Positions 46,116 through 55,458 of a stretch of DNA of 64,000 bases are shown here, piece after piece. The first letter of the stretch is position 1. Each line of letters opens with the position of its first letter. A model generated the notes under the pieces. It was not told the DNA's origin. It ran no database searches and worked only from the letters and a program-made list of their open reading frames with translations. The position numbers and the translations under genes were made by a program. The stretch comes from Shewanella sp. (GTDB lineage Bacteria; Pseudomonadota; Gammaproteobacteria; Enterobacterales; Shewanellaceae): positions 1 to 64,000 of the forward strand of contig JAOIUG010000004.1 of assembly GCA_028223395.1 (NCBI GenBank), read 5' to 3'.

Positions 46116-46616
46116 CTAAAGCTGTTTGTGGAAAACATTCACTATGTGCCCCATAAACTTATCTTTACCACGTTGCTGCATCCCTAACTTTGTGGCAACC
46201 GCTTCAGAGCCTTTATTACCATTCAAAATTAATGCAATCACCTCATTAATCTCATACTGATCAAACACTGATAGCACTGCAGTGCCAGCTTCAACTGCAA
46301 ACCCTTGTCTCCAATATTGAGGCAAATAGCGATAGCCCAGTTCAATCTCTCCAAATTCTTCAACATACTTAGGGCCACAAAACCCAATCACTTCACCATC
46401 GGCTTTATGTTCAACCGCCCAGCGACCATAACCTCGTTGCGCATAACTATTTAAAATAACATCGTTTAAAATCTGTTCCGCTTGGGCAAGCTTTGTCATT
46501 GCCGCGCCTGGAATATAAGTTAACACCTCTGGAATACTATTTAGCTTAAAAATAGCTTCAATGTCTTGGCTTTCAAACTGGCGTATTATCAGCCTTGATG
46601 TTTCAATAATAATCAC
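46116..46616 (-). CDS. GNAT acetyltransferase, RimJ-like
   Basis: 166 residues from GTG 46616, which has AAGGAG six nt upstream; the longer frame to 46658 has no such signal. The start IIIETSRLIIRQFESQDIEA is typical of RimJ/RimL-type enzymes. The acetyl-CoA-binding region is IELGYRYLPQYWRQGFAVEA near 95-114, and NKGSEAVATKLGMQ follows. The acceptor is unknown. It is convergent with fur and divergent from the FMN enzyme at 46822. Confidence 0.85.
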   Translation of the reverse strand: MIIIETSRLIIRQFESQDIEAIFKLNSIPEVLTYIPGAAMTKLAQAEQILNDVILNSYAQRGYGRWAVEHKADGEVIGFCGPKYVEEFGEIELGYRYLPQYWRQGFAVEAGTAVLSVFDQYEINEVIALILNGNKGSEAVATKLGMQQRGKDKFMGHIVNVFHKQL

Positions 46617-46821
46617 GTTCAACTCCTTGATGCTGGCATCTAATGAACTGCCAGGCATTGAGCACTGACATACTTCATGATATTGATTATTTATTCGCTA
46701 TAATGGAAGTTAAGTATACACACGCCCTCTGTTAATGAGAAACCTCAACTGCAAGATTGCCTTAACAGAAAAAATAGCATTCAATAGCACACTGTTCGGT
46801 GTCAAACTCGCGGGATTATTT

Positions 46822-48495
46822 ATGACTATAATGCAAAAATTCTTTTGGATCATCGCTTCACTCGGCAACCTCATCAGTATTAACTTAGCGGTGAGCCATC
46901 CCGCTGGCGTGACAATAACATTAATGTTATGCACACTGATTTACACCGCAGTGGGCTATTATGATCTGTACCACAGTAAACACACTTTGAACCGCTTATA
47001 CCCTGTTGTTTCACATATTCGTTATTTTTTAGAGTCTTACAGAGTCGAGATCCAACAATATTTTATTGCCAACGACACAGAAGAAAAACCGTTTAACCGT
47101 GAACAACGCTCACTTGTTTATCAGCGTTCTAAAAACGTCCGTGATACCATTGCTTTCGGTACTCAACGAGACTTGCTCGAAGATAATTATTTAAGCCTAT
47201 GGCAGTCACTGCACCCACGTTCAGTCGTCAAAGAAGCCCGACGCGTGCGTTTTGCCGGTCCCGACTGTTTACAGCCATACGATGCTTCTTATCTCAACAT
47301 TTCAGCCATGAGCTTTGGTGCATTAAGCGCAAACGCCATTGAAGCGCTCAATCTTGGTGCGTTTAAAGCCGGTTGTTATCACAATAGTGGTGAAGGCGGC
47401 CTTAGTCCGTATCACCTTAAACACCAAGGTGATATCGTATGGCAAATCGGCTCTGGCCTCTTTGGTTGCCGTGATGATGAAGGGAATTTCAATCCTGTCA
47501 CATTCACTGCAATGGCCACACGCCCACAAGTGAAAATGATTGAAATTAAATTATCGCAAGGGGCTAAGCCTGGTCACGGCGGCGTGTTACCCGCTGCCAA
47601 GATCACCGACGAAATAGCTGCTATAAGGCACATTCCTAAAGGTAAAGATTGTGTCTCTCCCGCCATAAACCCTGAATGTACAACCCCAAAAGATCTGCTT
47701 CAGTTTGTAGCAAAACTCAGAAAGCTTAGCGAAGGTAAACCCATTGGTTTTAAGCTTTGTGTCGGTAATCCAGTAGAATTTTTAGGGCTATGCAAAGCCA
47801 TGATAGAAACGGGGATAACACCTGACTTTATTACGGTTGATGGCGCAGAAGGTGGCACTGGCGCCGCGCCGGTCGAGTTTACCAACCGCCTTGGAATGAT
47901 GTGTCTAGAAGGCGTGTATTTTGTTCATAATGCACTCATCGGGGCGGGATTAAGAGATAAGATCAACATTATCGCTTCTGGTAAAACAGCATCAAGTTTT
48001 GATCTGCTCGCGAAAATTGCCATGGGCGCGGATACAGTCAATGCAGCTCGCACAATGATGATGTCTTTAGGTTGTATTCAATCGCGGCACTGTAATACCA
48101 ACATGTGTCCCACCGGCATAGCCACTCAAGATCCCGCCCGTAACAAAGCCATACATGTGATTGAGAAAAGCGAAAGAGTAAAGAACTACCACCATAATAC
48201 CATCGAAAGTTTTTTTGAACTTGTTGGTAGCATGGGGCTTGATAACCCTGCTAAGTTATTACCCCATATGTTAAAAAAACGCACTCCCTACGGTTTATTG
48301 ATGTCTGTAGGCAGCTTGGTCGAGCCATTAAAAGAAAATGATTTAGTTGATAAAAAGCACATTGATGGCCCCTGGGAGCAATGGTGGGCAATGTCAAACA
48401 GCCAAAGCTTCTATAATGAAGACACCTTTATACTCTCACCGGCTGAATTTTCTCGCGCCAAGCATAACAGCGTTAACCTTCAAAAATCACCGTGA
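46822..48495 (+). CDS. Membrane-anchored glutamate-synthase-like FMN enzyme
   Basis: 557 residues from ATG 46822; GGGA lies six nt upstream, and the earlier ATG at 46735 lacks an SD. Two hydrophobic segments near residues 5-20 and 26-45 anchor the protein. The rest matches the GltB FMN-binding domain: MSFGALSANAIEALN, GEGGLSPYH, HGGVLPAAKI, VDGAEGGTGAAP and the 3Fe-4S ligand pattern C-x5-C-x4-C in CIQSRHCNTNMC. The glutaminase and other GltB domains are absent, so it is a stand-alone member whose reaction is not established. It is followed by a terminator. Confidence 0.87.
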   Translation: MTIMQKFFWIIASLGNLISINLAVSHPAGVTITLMLCTLIYTAVGYYDLYHSKHTLNRLYPVVSHIRYFLESYRVEIQQYFIANDTEEKPFNREQRSLVYQRSKNVRDTIAFGTQRDLLEDNYLSLWQSLHPRSVVKEARRVRFAGPDCLQPYDASYLNISAMSFGALSANAIEALNLGAFKAGCYHNSGEGGLSPYHLKHQGDIVWQIGSGLFGCRDDEGNFNPVTFTAMATRPQVKMIEIKLSQGAKPGHGGVLPAAKITDEIAAIRHIPKGKDCVSPAINPECTTPKDLLQFVAKLRKLSEGKPIGFKLCVGNPVEFLGLCKAMIETGITPDFITVDGAEGGTGAAPVEFTNRLGMMCLEGVYFVHNALIGAGLRDKINIIASGKTASSFDLLAKIAMGADTVNAARTMMMSLGCIQSRHCNTNMCPTGIATQDPARNKAIHVIEKSERVKNYHHNTIESFFELVGSMGLDNPAKLLPHMLKKRTPYGLLMSVGSLVEPLKENDLVDKKHIDGPWEQWWAMSNSQSFYNEDTFILSPAEFSRAKHNSVNLQKSP

Positions 48496-48580
48496 TCCCT
48501 TAAAATAATAGACTTTGCGCTGCGTGCTAGAAAACAAAGTTGCTTCCAAACGCAAAGTAAGAGAGCACCATTACCCATAG

Positions 48581-48605
48581 CCTGCACCTATCACTGCAGG
48601 TTTTT
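48581..48605 (+). terminator. Intrinsic terminator after the FMN enzyme
   Basis: CCTGCA / TGCAGG stem with an 8-nt loop and five T residues, about 86 bp after the stop. Confidence 0.7.
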
Positions 48606-48785
48606 GTTATTAGGGATTTGGGCTCGCAGCCTATGTTAACCTGAGCTGTTAAGCCAAATCATACTAAAGATCATAAGATCAATGATAACGTTGAGACTGT
48701 ATTTACTTAAAAAACAAAGTAATATACTCGCTACTATTTTATGAATATCACATCGTTATTTCAGTATTATTAACAAGGATTATTT

Positions 48786-49868
48786 ATGGGGCAATTTAAA
48801 GATCAAGGTGTCGCATTTAAAGGTTTTGCAATCTGTGCATTTGTTGTGGTCATTTTAGCGGGGATCAAAACAGCCAGTCCAATAGTGGTGCCTTTTGTGT
48901 TATCTGTCTTTATTGCGGTGATTTGTAACCCGATGATCAGCTGGCTTACGCGCCACAAAGTGCCGCGAGGCCTAGCCGTGCTGGTACTGATGCTATTTAT
49001 CGTATTAATGGGGCTATGGCTAGCTTCTATTGTGGGGACCTCAATTAATGAGTTTTCAAAACAACTGCCCTTTTATCAAGATCAACTGACAGCGCAATTT
49101 TCATGGATTGTTGATGAATTAAGAGCATTAAATATTCAGATCTCAAAAGAGCAATTGCTGGCTTATTTTGATCCCGGTATTGCTTTATCGATGACAACAA
49201 ACATGTTGTCTGGGGTCGGTAGCGTCATGGCTAACCTGTTTCTCATTATTTTAACCGTTGTATTTTTGTTATTCGAGTCCAATGGTTTTTCACGAAAAAT
49301 GCATGTAGCCCTAGACGATCCTGGTATGCGTTTACAACAGATCGATCGTTTTCTTCACTCTGTTAATCAGTACATGGTGATTAAGACCTTAGTCAGTTTA
49401 GGGACTGGTTTCATTGTTGGCTTGGGTCTTTATATCATCGGTGTTGATTATGCACTCTTGTGGGGAGTTATCGCCTTCTTGTTTAATTATATCCCTAACA
49501 TTGGCTCAATCATTGCCGCCATTCCTGCCGTATTGCTCGCATTTGTTCAAATAGGTCCAGGCGCGGCGAGTGCTGTGGCTTTGCTTTATTTAAGCACCAA
49601 TGCAATCATGGGTAATGTTGTTGAGCCACGTTATATGGGGCGCGGTTTAGGGCTTTCAACTCTAGTCGTATTCCTGTCTCTTATATTTTGGGGCTGGCTA
49701 CTGGGCTCAGTAGGCATGTTGCTGTCGGTTCCTTTGACCATGATCGTTAAAATTGCTTTAGAGTCCAGCCAAGGCGGGCGATGGTTAGCAGTGTTAGTCG
49801 GTGATGATATTGCAGAGGAACAAGATGAGCCTCAAACCTGTTTGCACATTGAAGAAAATGAAAAGTGA
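48786..49868 (+). CDS. AI-2E family transporter
   Basis: 360 residues and about eight membrane helices: a pair near 10-45, one near 58-80, then a soluble segment (90-140) and a C-terminal cluster from about 145. GVIAFLFNYIPNIGSIIAAIPA near 225-246 is the family signature, and MGRGLGLSTLVVFLSLIFWG follows. Named after E. coli TqsA, an AI-2 exporter, but many members are Na+/H+ antiporters or have unknown substrates. The next gene starts 5 bp after its stop, so the two form an operon. Confidence 0.9.
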   Translation: MGQFKDQGVAFKGFAICAFVVVILAGIKTASPIVVPFVLSVFIAVICNPMISWLTRHKVPRGLAVLVLMLFIVLMGLWLASIVGTSINEFSKQLPFYQDQLTAQFSWIVDELRALNIQISKEQLLAYFDPGIALSMTTNMLSGVGSVMANLFLIILTVVFLLFESNGFSRKMHVALDDPGMRLQQIDRFLHSVNQYMVIKTLVSLGTGFIVGLGLYIIGVDYALLWGVIAFLFNYIPNIGSIIAAIPAVLLAFVQIGPGAASAVALLYLSTNAIMGNVVEPRYMGRGLGLSTLVVFLSLIFWGWLLGSVGMLLSVPLTMIVKIALESSQGGRWLAVLVGDDIAEEQDEPQTCLHIEENEK

Positions 49869-49873
49869 GTTAA

Positions 49874-50794
49874 ATGCAGTTATTTGTTGAAGCAATAAAA
49901 CACATCAATTTTGGCGGTGATGTTGCCCGCTTATTCCATGGCCGTGGCGGTTGTTATCCCGGCGCAGAGCACCTTTGTTTAGATTGGTATGCGCCCGTTA
50001 TTCTATTGACGAGCTTTAAACCATTGAACGACGACGCGCTGGCTGTGATCACAGAGACTATCGAGCAGCGCTGGTATGAAACTCATGAGCAAGGCTCGCT
50101 CAATTTAGTATTTCAATACCGCGCGGGGGGAGAAACTCATACGCAGATCATCGTTGGCGCAGTGCCAGAGCCCCACCAAGTTTGCGAAAACGGTGCATGG
50201 TTTCAAGTCCACCTACTAAAAGGACAAAATCACGGTTTATTTTTGGACATGAAAGCAGGACGTCAGTGGGTGCGCGAACACAGCACTGGCAAAAAGATCT
50301 TAAACTTATTTGCTTATACCTGTGGTTTTTCCGTTGCTGCACTACAAGGAAAAGCAGACAGTGTCGTTAATATCGACATGAGCAAACCAGCATTGTCGAT
50401 TGGTCAGCAAAACCACCGGTTAAATGGCTTGAGTGAAGGGGCTCGCTTTTTGGGGCATGATATTTTCAAGTCATGGGGGAAACTGACAAAATTGGGCCCC
50501 TATGACTTAATTATTACCGATCCACCCAGCAACCAAAAAGGCAGTTTTGTGGCAACTAAGGACTATGCTCGGCTCTTAAAACGATTACCAAGTCTCCTTG
50601 CTAATGATGGCGACATTCTTTTATGCCTAAATGCACCTGAGTTAAGCTTAGCCTTTCTCAAAGAGCAAGTTGCAGAATATAGCCCTCAACTCTCGCTAAA
50701 AGAGCAATTGGCCAATCCTAGTGTGTTCGAAGATGTTGATCCAAACAAAGCACTTAAAGTGCTGCGTTACAAGATAGACAGCGAAACCGTCTGA
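49874..50794 (+). CDS. Class I SAM methyltransferase, RlmI/RlmK-like
   Basis: 306 residues. The SAM-binding motif I is KILNLFAYTCGFSVAAL near 138-154, then acidic NIDMSKPAL, and the catalytic motif DPPSNQKGSF near 216-225 resembles the DPPxF region of 23S rRNA cytosine methyltransferases. LFLDMKAGRQWVREH is typical of the RlmI/RlmK group. There is no N-terminal PUA domain. A 23S rRNA or other RNA cytosine is the likely target, by family only. Confidence 0.82.
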   Translation: MQLFVEAIKHINFGGDVARLFHGRGGCYPGAEHLCLDWYAPVILLTSFKPLNDDALAVITETIEQRWYETHEQGSLNLVFQYRAGGETHTQIIVGAVPEPHQVCENGAWFQVHLLKGQNHGLFLDMKAGRQWVREHSTGKKILNLFAYTCGFSVAALQGKADSVVNIDMSKPALSIGQQNHRLNGLSEGARFLGHDIFKSWGKLTKLGPYDLIITDPPSNQKGSFVATKDYARLLKRLPSLLANDGDILLCLNAPELSLAFLKEQVAEYSPQLSLKEQLANPSVFEDVDPNKALKVLRYKIDSETV

Positions 50795-50960
50795 TCAGTC
50801 ACCTTCGTCAGTCACACTTAGGTGACAATGCGATTAAGCTCATAGCGTAATGCTTTGACTAACAACGCAAGCTAAAAGTGAAAGTCTTTCACCTTAACTT
50901 ACACAATTAAGCTTAATGAATGACATTAACAATGAGTTACGAGGAATTAAAAGTTAAAAC

Positions 50961-51011
50961 TGAAAGTTTTATGTAATTTTCGTGTAATTCTGAACTAGAG
51001 CCTGCTATAAT
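50961..51011 (+). promoter_or_regulatory. Promoter of the 32-codon ORF with 11-bp-spaced direct repeats
   Basis: TATAAT at 51006-51011 is a perfect -10. TGTAATT occurs twice at an exact 11-bp period (starting near 50972 and 50983), with a degenerate third unit TGAAAGT 11 bp earlier. The 7+4 repeat geometry at the -35 position resembles a PhoB box, although the repeat text is not the canonical CTGTCAT. Confidence 0.5.
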
Positions 51012-51119
51012 CTGCGCCAGAAACAAGCAATCTTAGCGTGTTTTAAAAAAGGCAAAATGTCACACAAAATGATGACATGCTTTTGTACCCTACACCTTAA
51101 TCAAAGATCTGGAGTGACA

Positions 51120-51218
51120 ATGGAAATTCAGGAATATGAAGGCGCGTACTATCAATTACAAGACGAAATGCTATCGTCTTTACCTATTGAGATTGATACA
51201 GAAACATCTTTAGATTAA
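51120..51218 (+). CDS. 32-residue acidic small protein
   Basis: ATG 51120 follows GGAG at five-nt spacing and starts 32 codons beginning MEIQEYEGAYYQLQDEML. The product is acidic and tyrosine-rich, with no membrane segment or signal peptide. It has a promoter with a perfect TATAAT about 110 bp upstream and a strong terminator 40 bp downstream, so it is a complete small transcription unit. I recognise no family. It could instead be a regulatory leader, but no larger ORF follows on that strand. Confidence 0.6.
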   Translation: MEIQEYEGAYYQLQDEMLSSLPIEIDTETSLD

Positions 51219-51254
51219 GTTCCTCTAGAAAGACAAGCAATAAGCTGTCATTCT

Positions 51255-51285
51255 AAAAAATAGCAACCAAACGGTTGCTATTTTT
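51255..51285. terminator. Bidirectional intrinsic terminator
   Basis: AAATAGCAACC / GGTTGCTATTT form an 11-bp stem with an AAAC loop. T runs occur on both strands. It serves the 32-codon ORF on plus and the lipoprotein gene at 51325 on minus. Confidence 0.9.
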
Positions 51286-51324
51286 GTATGTCAATAGCAA
51301 GGATCAGGGCCTCTTTTAACAGCA

Positions 51325-51786
51325 CTAACCATTAACACTTCTTCTTTCTGGTACAACCTCGGTAATAATCCATTTACCGTCACGTTTACTTAAGCGTAAT
51401 GTCCTGTCATCAACCCAAAATTGACCTTCACGTGAGCCTAATAATTTCACGACCACAGTGACATCTTTCGTCGCTTTTCTAAAAAAATCGATGTCGACTT
51501 CGTCAACTTCAAGTTCAACATTCGTTAATGATAAATTAAACATATGCCGCTGCACAGAGGCAGCAATGTAATAGTGAGATAAGATCTCTTTCATCGAATC
51601 GTCAACAAACAGCTTCGCTTTATCAACGTCACGTTCTACATAAATGGCGTGAAAGAAACCCAGTGATGACAATTCAGGTGTTCTCATCGACGGTTTTGAA
51701 GGATCCATTAGTACTGATTGGTTACTGATGTTATCACAAGCCGACAGGGTTAATAATGAACTAATAAAAATCAAATATTTTAACAT
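51325..51786 (-). CDS. Lipoprotein of unknown function
   Basis: 153 residues. Lipoprotein signal with lipobox LSAC near residue 17. The mature part begins with a polar stretch and then an alpha+beta region (FFHAIYVERDVDKAKLFVDDSM, then DRTLRLSKRDGKWIITEV at the end) that looks like an NTF2/DUF4878-type cone fold. I do not recognise a specific family. The SD is weak. It stands alone between a terminator and a ~470-bp gene-free stretch. Confidence 0.7.
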   Translation of the reverse strand: MLKYLIFISSLLTLSACDNISNQSVLMDPSKPSMRTPELSSLGFFHAIYVERDVDKAKLFVDDSMKEILSHYYIAASVQRHMFNLSLTNVELEVDEVDIDFFRKATKDVTVVVKLLGSREGQFWVDDRTLRLSKRDGKWIITEVVPERRSVNG

Positions 51787-52257
51787 GTTAAATCACGTGT
51801 TTTTTCATAGTATTACGTTTATTCACACTTAACACAAGAACTTAGCGACGTTATCGATTAAAAACTTGACCTTAAAAACATTGTCTGTCATATCTGTATG
51901 GATAATATTTAAAGGTTATCCACATAAACTGTGGACAAGTATGTTGAACATTATATTTAATTAATTTAAGCTGCTGATTAATAATAAATTATACTTACTG
52001 GTTGTTTTTTAACTCATTAAATTCCTGTTGACTATTTCATCGATAATCAACACCTCCCCTCTCTGTAACAATGTGTTTCAAACGCACGGCATTACGCTAG
52101 CTTTAACAGGAAGCCCACCTACCCGGCGGTTTGATATAACACATCGACAGTATTTAAGCTGATCCCATAAAAAATCCGGTATCAATATTAATACCGGATC
52201 CGATTGTTGCTCTTATCATTCCGCTTTAGCCGCCTATTGGCTGACTAGGGGATGATT
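51787..52257. other. Gene-free region with 5'-nucleotidase terminator
   Basis: No convincing ORF in 470 bp, and AT-rich. A hairpin ATCCGGTAT / ATACCGGAT (52174-52199) with an 8-nt loop runs into six T residues on the minus strand and is the probable terminator of the nucleotidase gene at 52258. Confidence 0.7.
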
Positions 52258-54018
52258 TTAATTACTTGAAGGCGCAGCTGGGCAACCTTTCAATGATTCG
52301 CCCGCGGCAAAGTATTCAATATCGCCAGCAACAGGGTTAACGTCATCAACCCGGATAGATTGTTGCGTCTCAATAAAATCACGTAATACTAGTGCATCTG
52401 CGATTTCAATTGATGTTGCTTCAATCTTAGGGTAACCATCTCCCCCCGCAGCAAGGTATGTCGATAGTGAGAACTTATACTCTTTTGCTTCATCAAACGC
52501 TTCACCAGCAATCTCATTAATCGTGACTTTTTTCGCATCACAATCAACTGACAGTTTGATCCCATCCAACTGTGCATACGCTCCAGCCCCGGCTGTTTTC
52601 GTTGCGACTTCGTTCATGTATTCAACTAAGTCAGTCCCGTTCATTGACGCATAAGCGACCATGTTGCCAAATGGCTGTACTGTCAATACATCACGATAAG
52701 TAATATTGCCTGCCGTGATTGATGCTCTCACACCACCGGAGTTCATGATACCAAAGTCAGCATCGACCAAAGGATAAGCACTTTGTGCTCGTGCCAGTAA
52801 ATGCCCTAAATTGGTTTGCTCAAAGCGAACGGTTGATTTCACCCCAACAAGCTCACCATCAGTCGTACCAATAACGACATCGAGCAATTTTTGCCCTTGT
52901 TCTTGATACGCCCTTAGTGCTTCTAACACACCCAAGTTTTGCTCAATGGCGGTCGTGCCGGGGATCAAAGTGCCTGACATTGGATCGGTGTCATCCTCAA
53001 GCGCAGGTGAACCATACTTATTAAGTACCATCAAATTAACCGGTACCAATTGGTAAGTCGCAAGGTGGAGTTCGTCATTGTAGTATTCAAAATCCGCACG
53101 ACCAACATACTTACCCCATTCATGGGCTTGCATAATAAATGTGCCATTTTGCTGATCTGGCGTACATTCATCTCCACGTGTAAACTCAGCATATTGATTG
53201 GTGCCAGGCTCCATACAGACAGGGTTTTGAGAATGGCCGCCAATAACCGCCTGTAGATCACCTTTAGTCATTGCTCTTGCTAACGCGACATCACCAGGCG
53301 CATTGCTACCGCTTGCAGCATCTGCATAATGCCCCATATGAGTGCTTGCAAAAATTAAGTCTGCTGCATCTGCATCTTTGATCTCTTTAATGACGGTTTT
53401 TATCTCGGTTGCTGGATCCCTAAAGTCAAGGCCACCAATATACTCAGCGTTGCCGATCCTAACGGTATCTTCGGTGGTTAAACCAATCACTGCAATACGT
53501 AAGCCATTAACATCAAAAACTTTATAAGCATCAAAGTAGCGCTCACCAGTCTCTTTATCATAAATATTGGCCGCCAGCATTGGGAAGTCGGCAAGCTTAC
53601 GCTGCATTTCAACCACGTCTAATGCGTTATCAAACTCATGATTACCCACGGCCATAGCGTCATAACCAATTAAGTTCATCCCAATAAAGTCAGGTACTGC
53701 ATCTTGCATGTCTGACTCTGGTACCCCGGTATTAATATCACCACCTGAGAGCAAAATAGTCTCTCCCCCAGCGGCTTCAACTTCAGTGCGAATTTGATCG
53801 ATCAGTGTTTTACGTGCAGCCATGCCGTATTCACCATTCACACTTTGCCAGAATCGGCCATGGTTATCGTTTGTATGCAAAACCGTAAACTTAGTACACG
53901 CTTCGCCAGCTTCTGCACAGGTTGTAGGTAAGTCAACTTGATCATTATCGTTACCACATGCTGTTAATGCTGTTACGACGGCAGTCGCAATGACCCCTTT
54001 AATTAACGTTTGTTTCAT
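52258..54018 (-). CDS. 5'-nucleotidase / metallophosphatase lipoprotein (UshA-like)
   Basis: 586 residues from ATG 54018 (AGGGG ten nt upstream). Lipoprotein signal with lipobox LTAC near residue 18. The N-terminal metallophosphatase domain has FTVLHTNDNHGRFW, GGDINTGVPESD, AVGNHEFD and GGHSQNP, the usual dimetal ligands. The C-terminal 5'-nucleotidase domain has IMNSGGVRASI and VQPFGNMVAYASMNG, with substrate-stacking residues near the end (YLAAGGDGYP). It dephosphorylates nucleotides outside the cytoplasm for phosphate and nucleoside salvage. Several cysteines before the catalytic domain could form a disulfide. Confidence 0.92.
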   Translation of the reverse strand: MKQTLIKGVIATAVVTALTACGNDNDQVDLPTTCAEAGEACTKFTVLHTNDNHGRFWQSVNGEYGMAARKTLIDQIRTEVEAAGGETILLSGGDINTGVPESDMQDAVPDFIGMNLIGYDAMAVGNHEFDNALDVVEMQRKLADFPMLAANIYDKETGERYFDAYKVFDVNGLRIAVIGLTTEDTVRIGNAEYIGGLDFRDPATEIKTVIKEIKDADAADLIFASTHMGHYADAASGSNAPGDVALARAMTKGDLQAVIGGHSQNPVCMEPGTNQYAEFTRGDECTPDQQNGTFIMQAHEWGKYVGRADFEYYNDELHLATYQLVPVNLMVLNKYGSPALEDDTDPMSGTLIPGTTAIEQNLGVLEALRAYQEQGQKLLDVVIGTTDGELVGVKSTVRFEQTNLGHLLARAQSAYPLVDADFGIMNSGGVRASITAGNITYRDVLTVQPFGNMVAYASMNGTDLVEYMNEVATKTAGAGAYAQLDGIKLSVDCDAKKVTINEIAGEAFDEAKEYKFSLSTYLAAGGDGYPKIEATSIEIADALVLRDFIETQQSIRVDDVNPVAGDIEYFAAGESLKGCPAAPSSN

Positions 54019-54384
54019 TGTTATCAACCCCTTGATTATTTATTATATTTTTACTAAACGAGACAATAAATTTTATTTTTGTCGCGAAATATCTTAGCAA
54101 AGGTTAGGCTTTATTTGTGTCACATTTATTACTTATGATCTCATTTATGACATTTTATAAAACGTGAAAGCCTCAAGAACGTCCTAAAAATAGAACAAGC
54201 CAAAAAACACCGCTAAGCAGAAACTTGCCTGGGGTGCGCTGAAATGAAAAGAAACGGGCTAAATAGGGAGAGTGTGATAGAAACACAAACAGGATATGTG
54301 TCCATTAGATTGTTTCTATTTAAGAACAGGCGGTATAATTTTCCAATACCGCCAACTGTTCAAAAAAACAACCATTAGATTTTA
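54019..54384. other. Intergenic region upstream of the nucleotidase
   Basis: About 365 bp without an ORF. The half nearer 54018 should hold the nucleotidase promoter. GGCGGTAT / ATACCGCC (54329-54353) is a hairpin 30 bp after the esterase stop; its T tract is weak, so it is only a possible terminator. Confidence 0.45.
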
Positions 54385-55062
54385 CTAATGTATATTTAGC
54401 ACTTTTTGCAGCCATTTTGAGATATCACGCAGTTGTTCAGGTAACACATTATGCGCCATATCGTACGTTTGCCATTGAGTTGCATAGCCTTCTTTTTTTA
54501 ATAACTCGTGTGCCATCACACCGGCACTGAGTGGTACCACTTCATCTTGATTACCATGCTGTTGTAAAATAGGTGTTGCACGATTTTCAGCAGACAAATC
54601 CACTGGCATCTGATCCGCTGTGGGTAAATAGCAAGATAATGCCATGATCCCAGCTAAAGTGTACTTTAGCCTTAGCCCACAAAACAGACTCATGACCCCG
54701 CCTTGACTAAAGCCTGCTAATACAATGCGATTTGGTGCAATACCAGAGGCGATTTGTGCTTCAATCAACGCCACGATCTGCGACTCGCTGTCCATCACGC
54801 CCGCTAGATCAGCGCGATCATGCAGCGCCATACTTTTAATGTCATACCATGCTCGCATGACATAACCACCATTAATAGTTACCGCTTGCTCTGGTGCATG
54901 CGGGAAAATAAATCGAATACTATGATCGCTTGGTAAACCTAATGCTGGCACAACAGGAGCAAATCCTGCACCTGAATCCCCAAGCCCGTGTAACCATATA
55001 ACACACGCCGTTGCTGGGCGAGTGGGTTCAACCGTTATGCTTTCTAGCGGCATGTCTGACAT
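54385..55062 (-). CDS. Carboxylesterase/phospholipase-type alpha/beta hydrolase
   Basis: 225 residues. VIWLHGLGDSGAGFAPVV at the N-terminus forms the oxyanion region. The nucleophile elbow is LAGFSQGGVMS near 115-125, with acid in GNQDEVVPLSAG and His in YDMAHNVLPEQL. This is the acyl-protein thioesterase/carboxylesterase group (EstB-like). It hydrolyses short-chain esters or lysophospholipids. AAGGA precedes the ATG. Confidence 0.92.
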   Translation of the reverse strand: MSDMPLESITVEPTRPATACVIWLHGLGDSGAGFAPVVPALGLPSDHSIRFIFPHAPEQAVTINGGYVMRAWYDIKSMALHDRADLAGVMDSESQIVALIEAQIASGIAPNRIVLAGFSQGGVMSLFCGLRLKYTLAGIMALSCYLPTADQMPVDLSAENRATPILQQHGNQDEVVPLSAGVMAHELLKKEGYATQWQTYDMAHNVLPEQLRDISKWLQKVLNIH

Positions 55063-55157
55063 CGTCAGTTTTCCTTAAATAAACAGCTAATTAATAGCTT
55101 ATAATATCAGTCCGCCAGCCAACATCCTAGCGGGTAAGCTCATCGGTGCATCACCCA

Positions 55158-55388
55158 TTAAGCGATGGGATCATCCAGCCCTAATTCCGCTTTGACTTGT
55201 TGTAGCTGTTGTACATTATCCAGCGTTAGATGCCAACGTACTGCACCAGCGTCCGCAATGAGCATAATAGCCTCATCATGGCATTTCAGATCTTCCACCA
55301 TTGCGTATAATTGTACGCCGTGGTTAAGCCTAACTTGCAAATCAAACGGTGAGAGGATCATCTTTCCACCACTAAAGTCGATCACCAT
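55158..55388 (-). CDS. DUF3389-type small protein
   Basis: 76 residues from ATG 55388, which has AGGAGG seven nt upstream; the frame extends to 55430 but that part overlaps the slyD terminator. MVIDFSGGKMILSPFDLQVRL and the C-terminal WHLTLDNVQQLQQVKAELG resemble DUF3389, known mainly from Vibrio and Shewanella. Probably a small cytoplasmic beta-rich protein. Function unknown. Confidence 0.75.
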   Translation of the reverse strand: MVIDFSGGKMILSPFDLQVRLNHGVQLYAMVEDLKCHDEAIMLIADAGAVRWHLTLDNVQQLQQVKAELGLDDPIA

Positions 55389-55415
55389 TGTCCATCCTCC
55401 TATTGCCAACTCAAT

Positions 55416-55445
55416 AAAAAAGCCCAACAATGTTGGGCTTTTTTA
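55416..55445. terminator. Bidirectional terminator between slyD and the DUF3389 gene
   Basis: AAGCCCAA / TTGGGCTT stem with a 5-nt loop, A run on one side and six T residues on the other. On the minus strand it ends slyD 14 bp after the stop, immediately upstream of the DUF3389 start. Confidence 0.9.
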
Positions 55446-55458
55446 CTTAGCTCACAGC

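Noticed and set aside
54028-54200. Possible Pho box upstream of the 5'-nucleotidase
   Set aside because: TGTCAT occurs once, but the next similar unit is offset 12 bp instead of 11 and is poorly matched.
54385-55062. The esterase as the missing BioH
   Set aside because: Its motifs (LHGLGDSG, GFSQGG) are of the carboxylesterase/acyl-protein thioesterase group, not BioH, and it is far from the bio genes.
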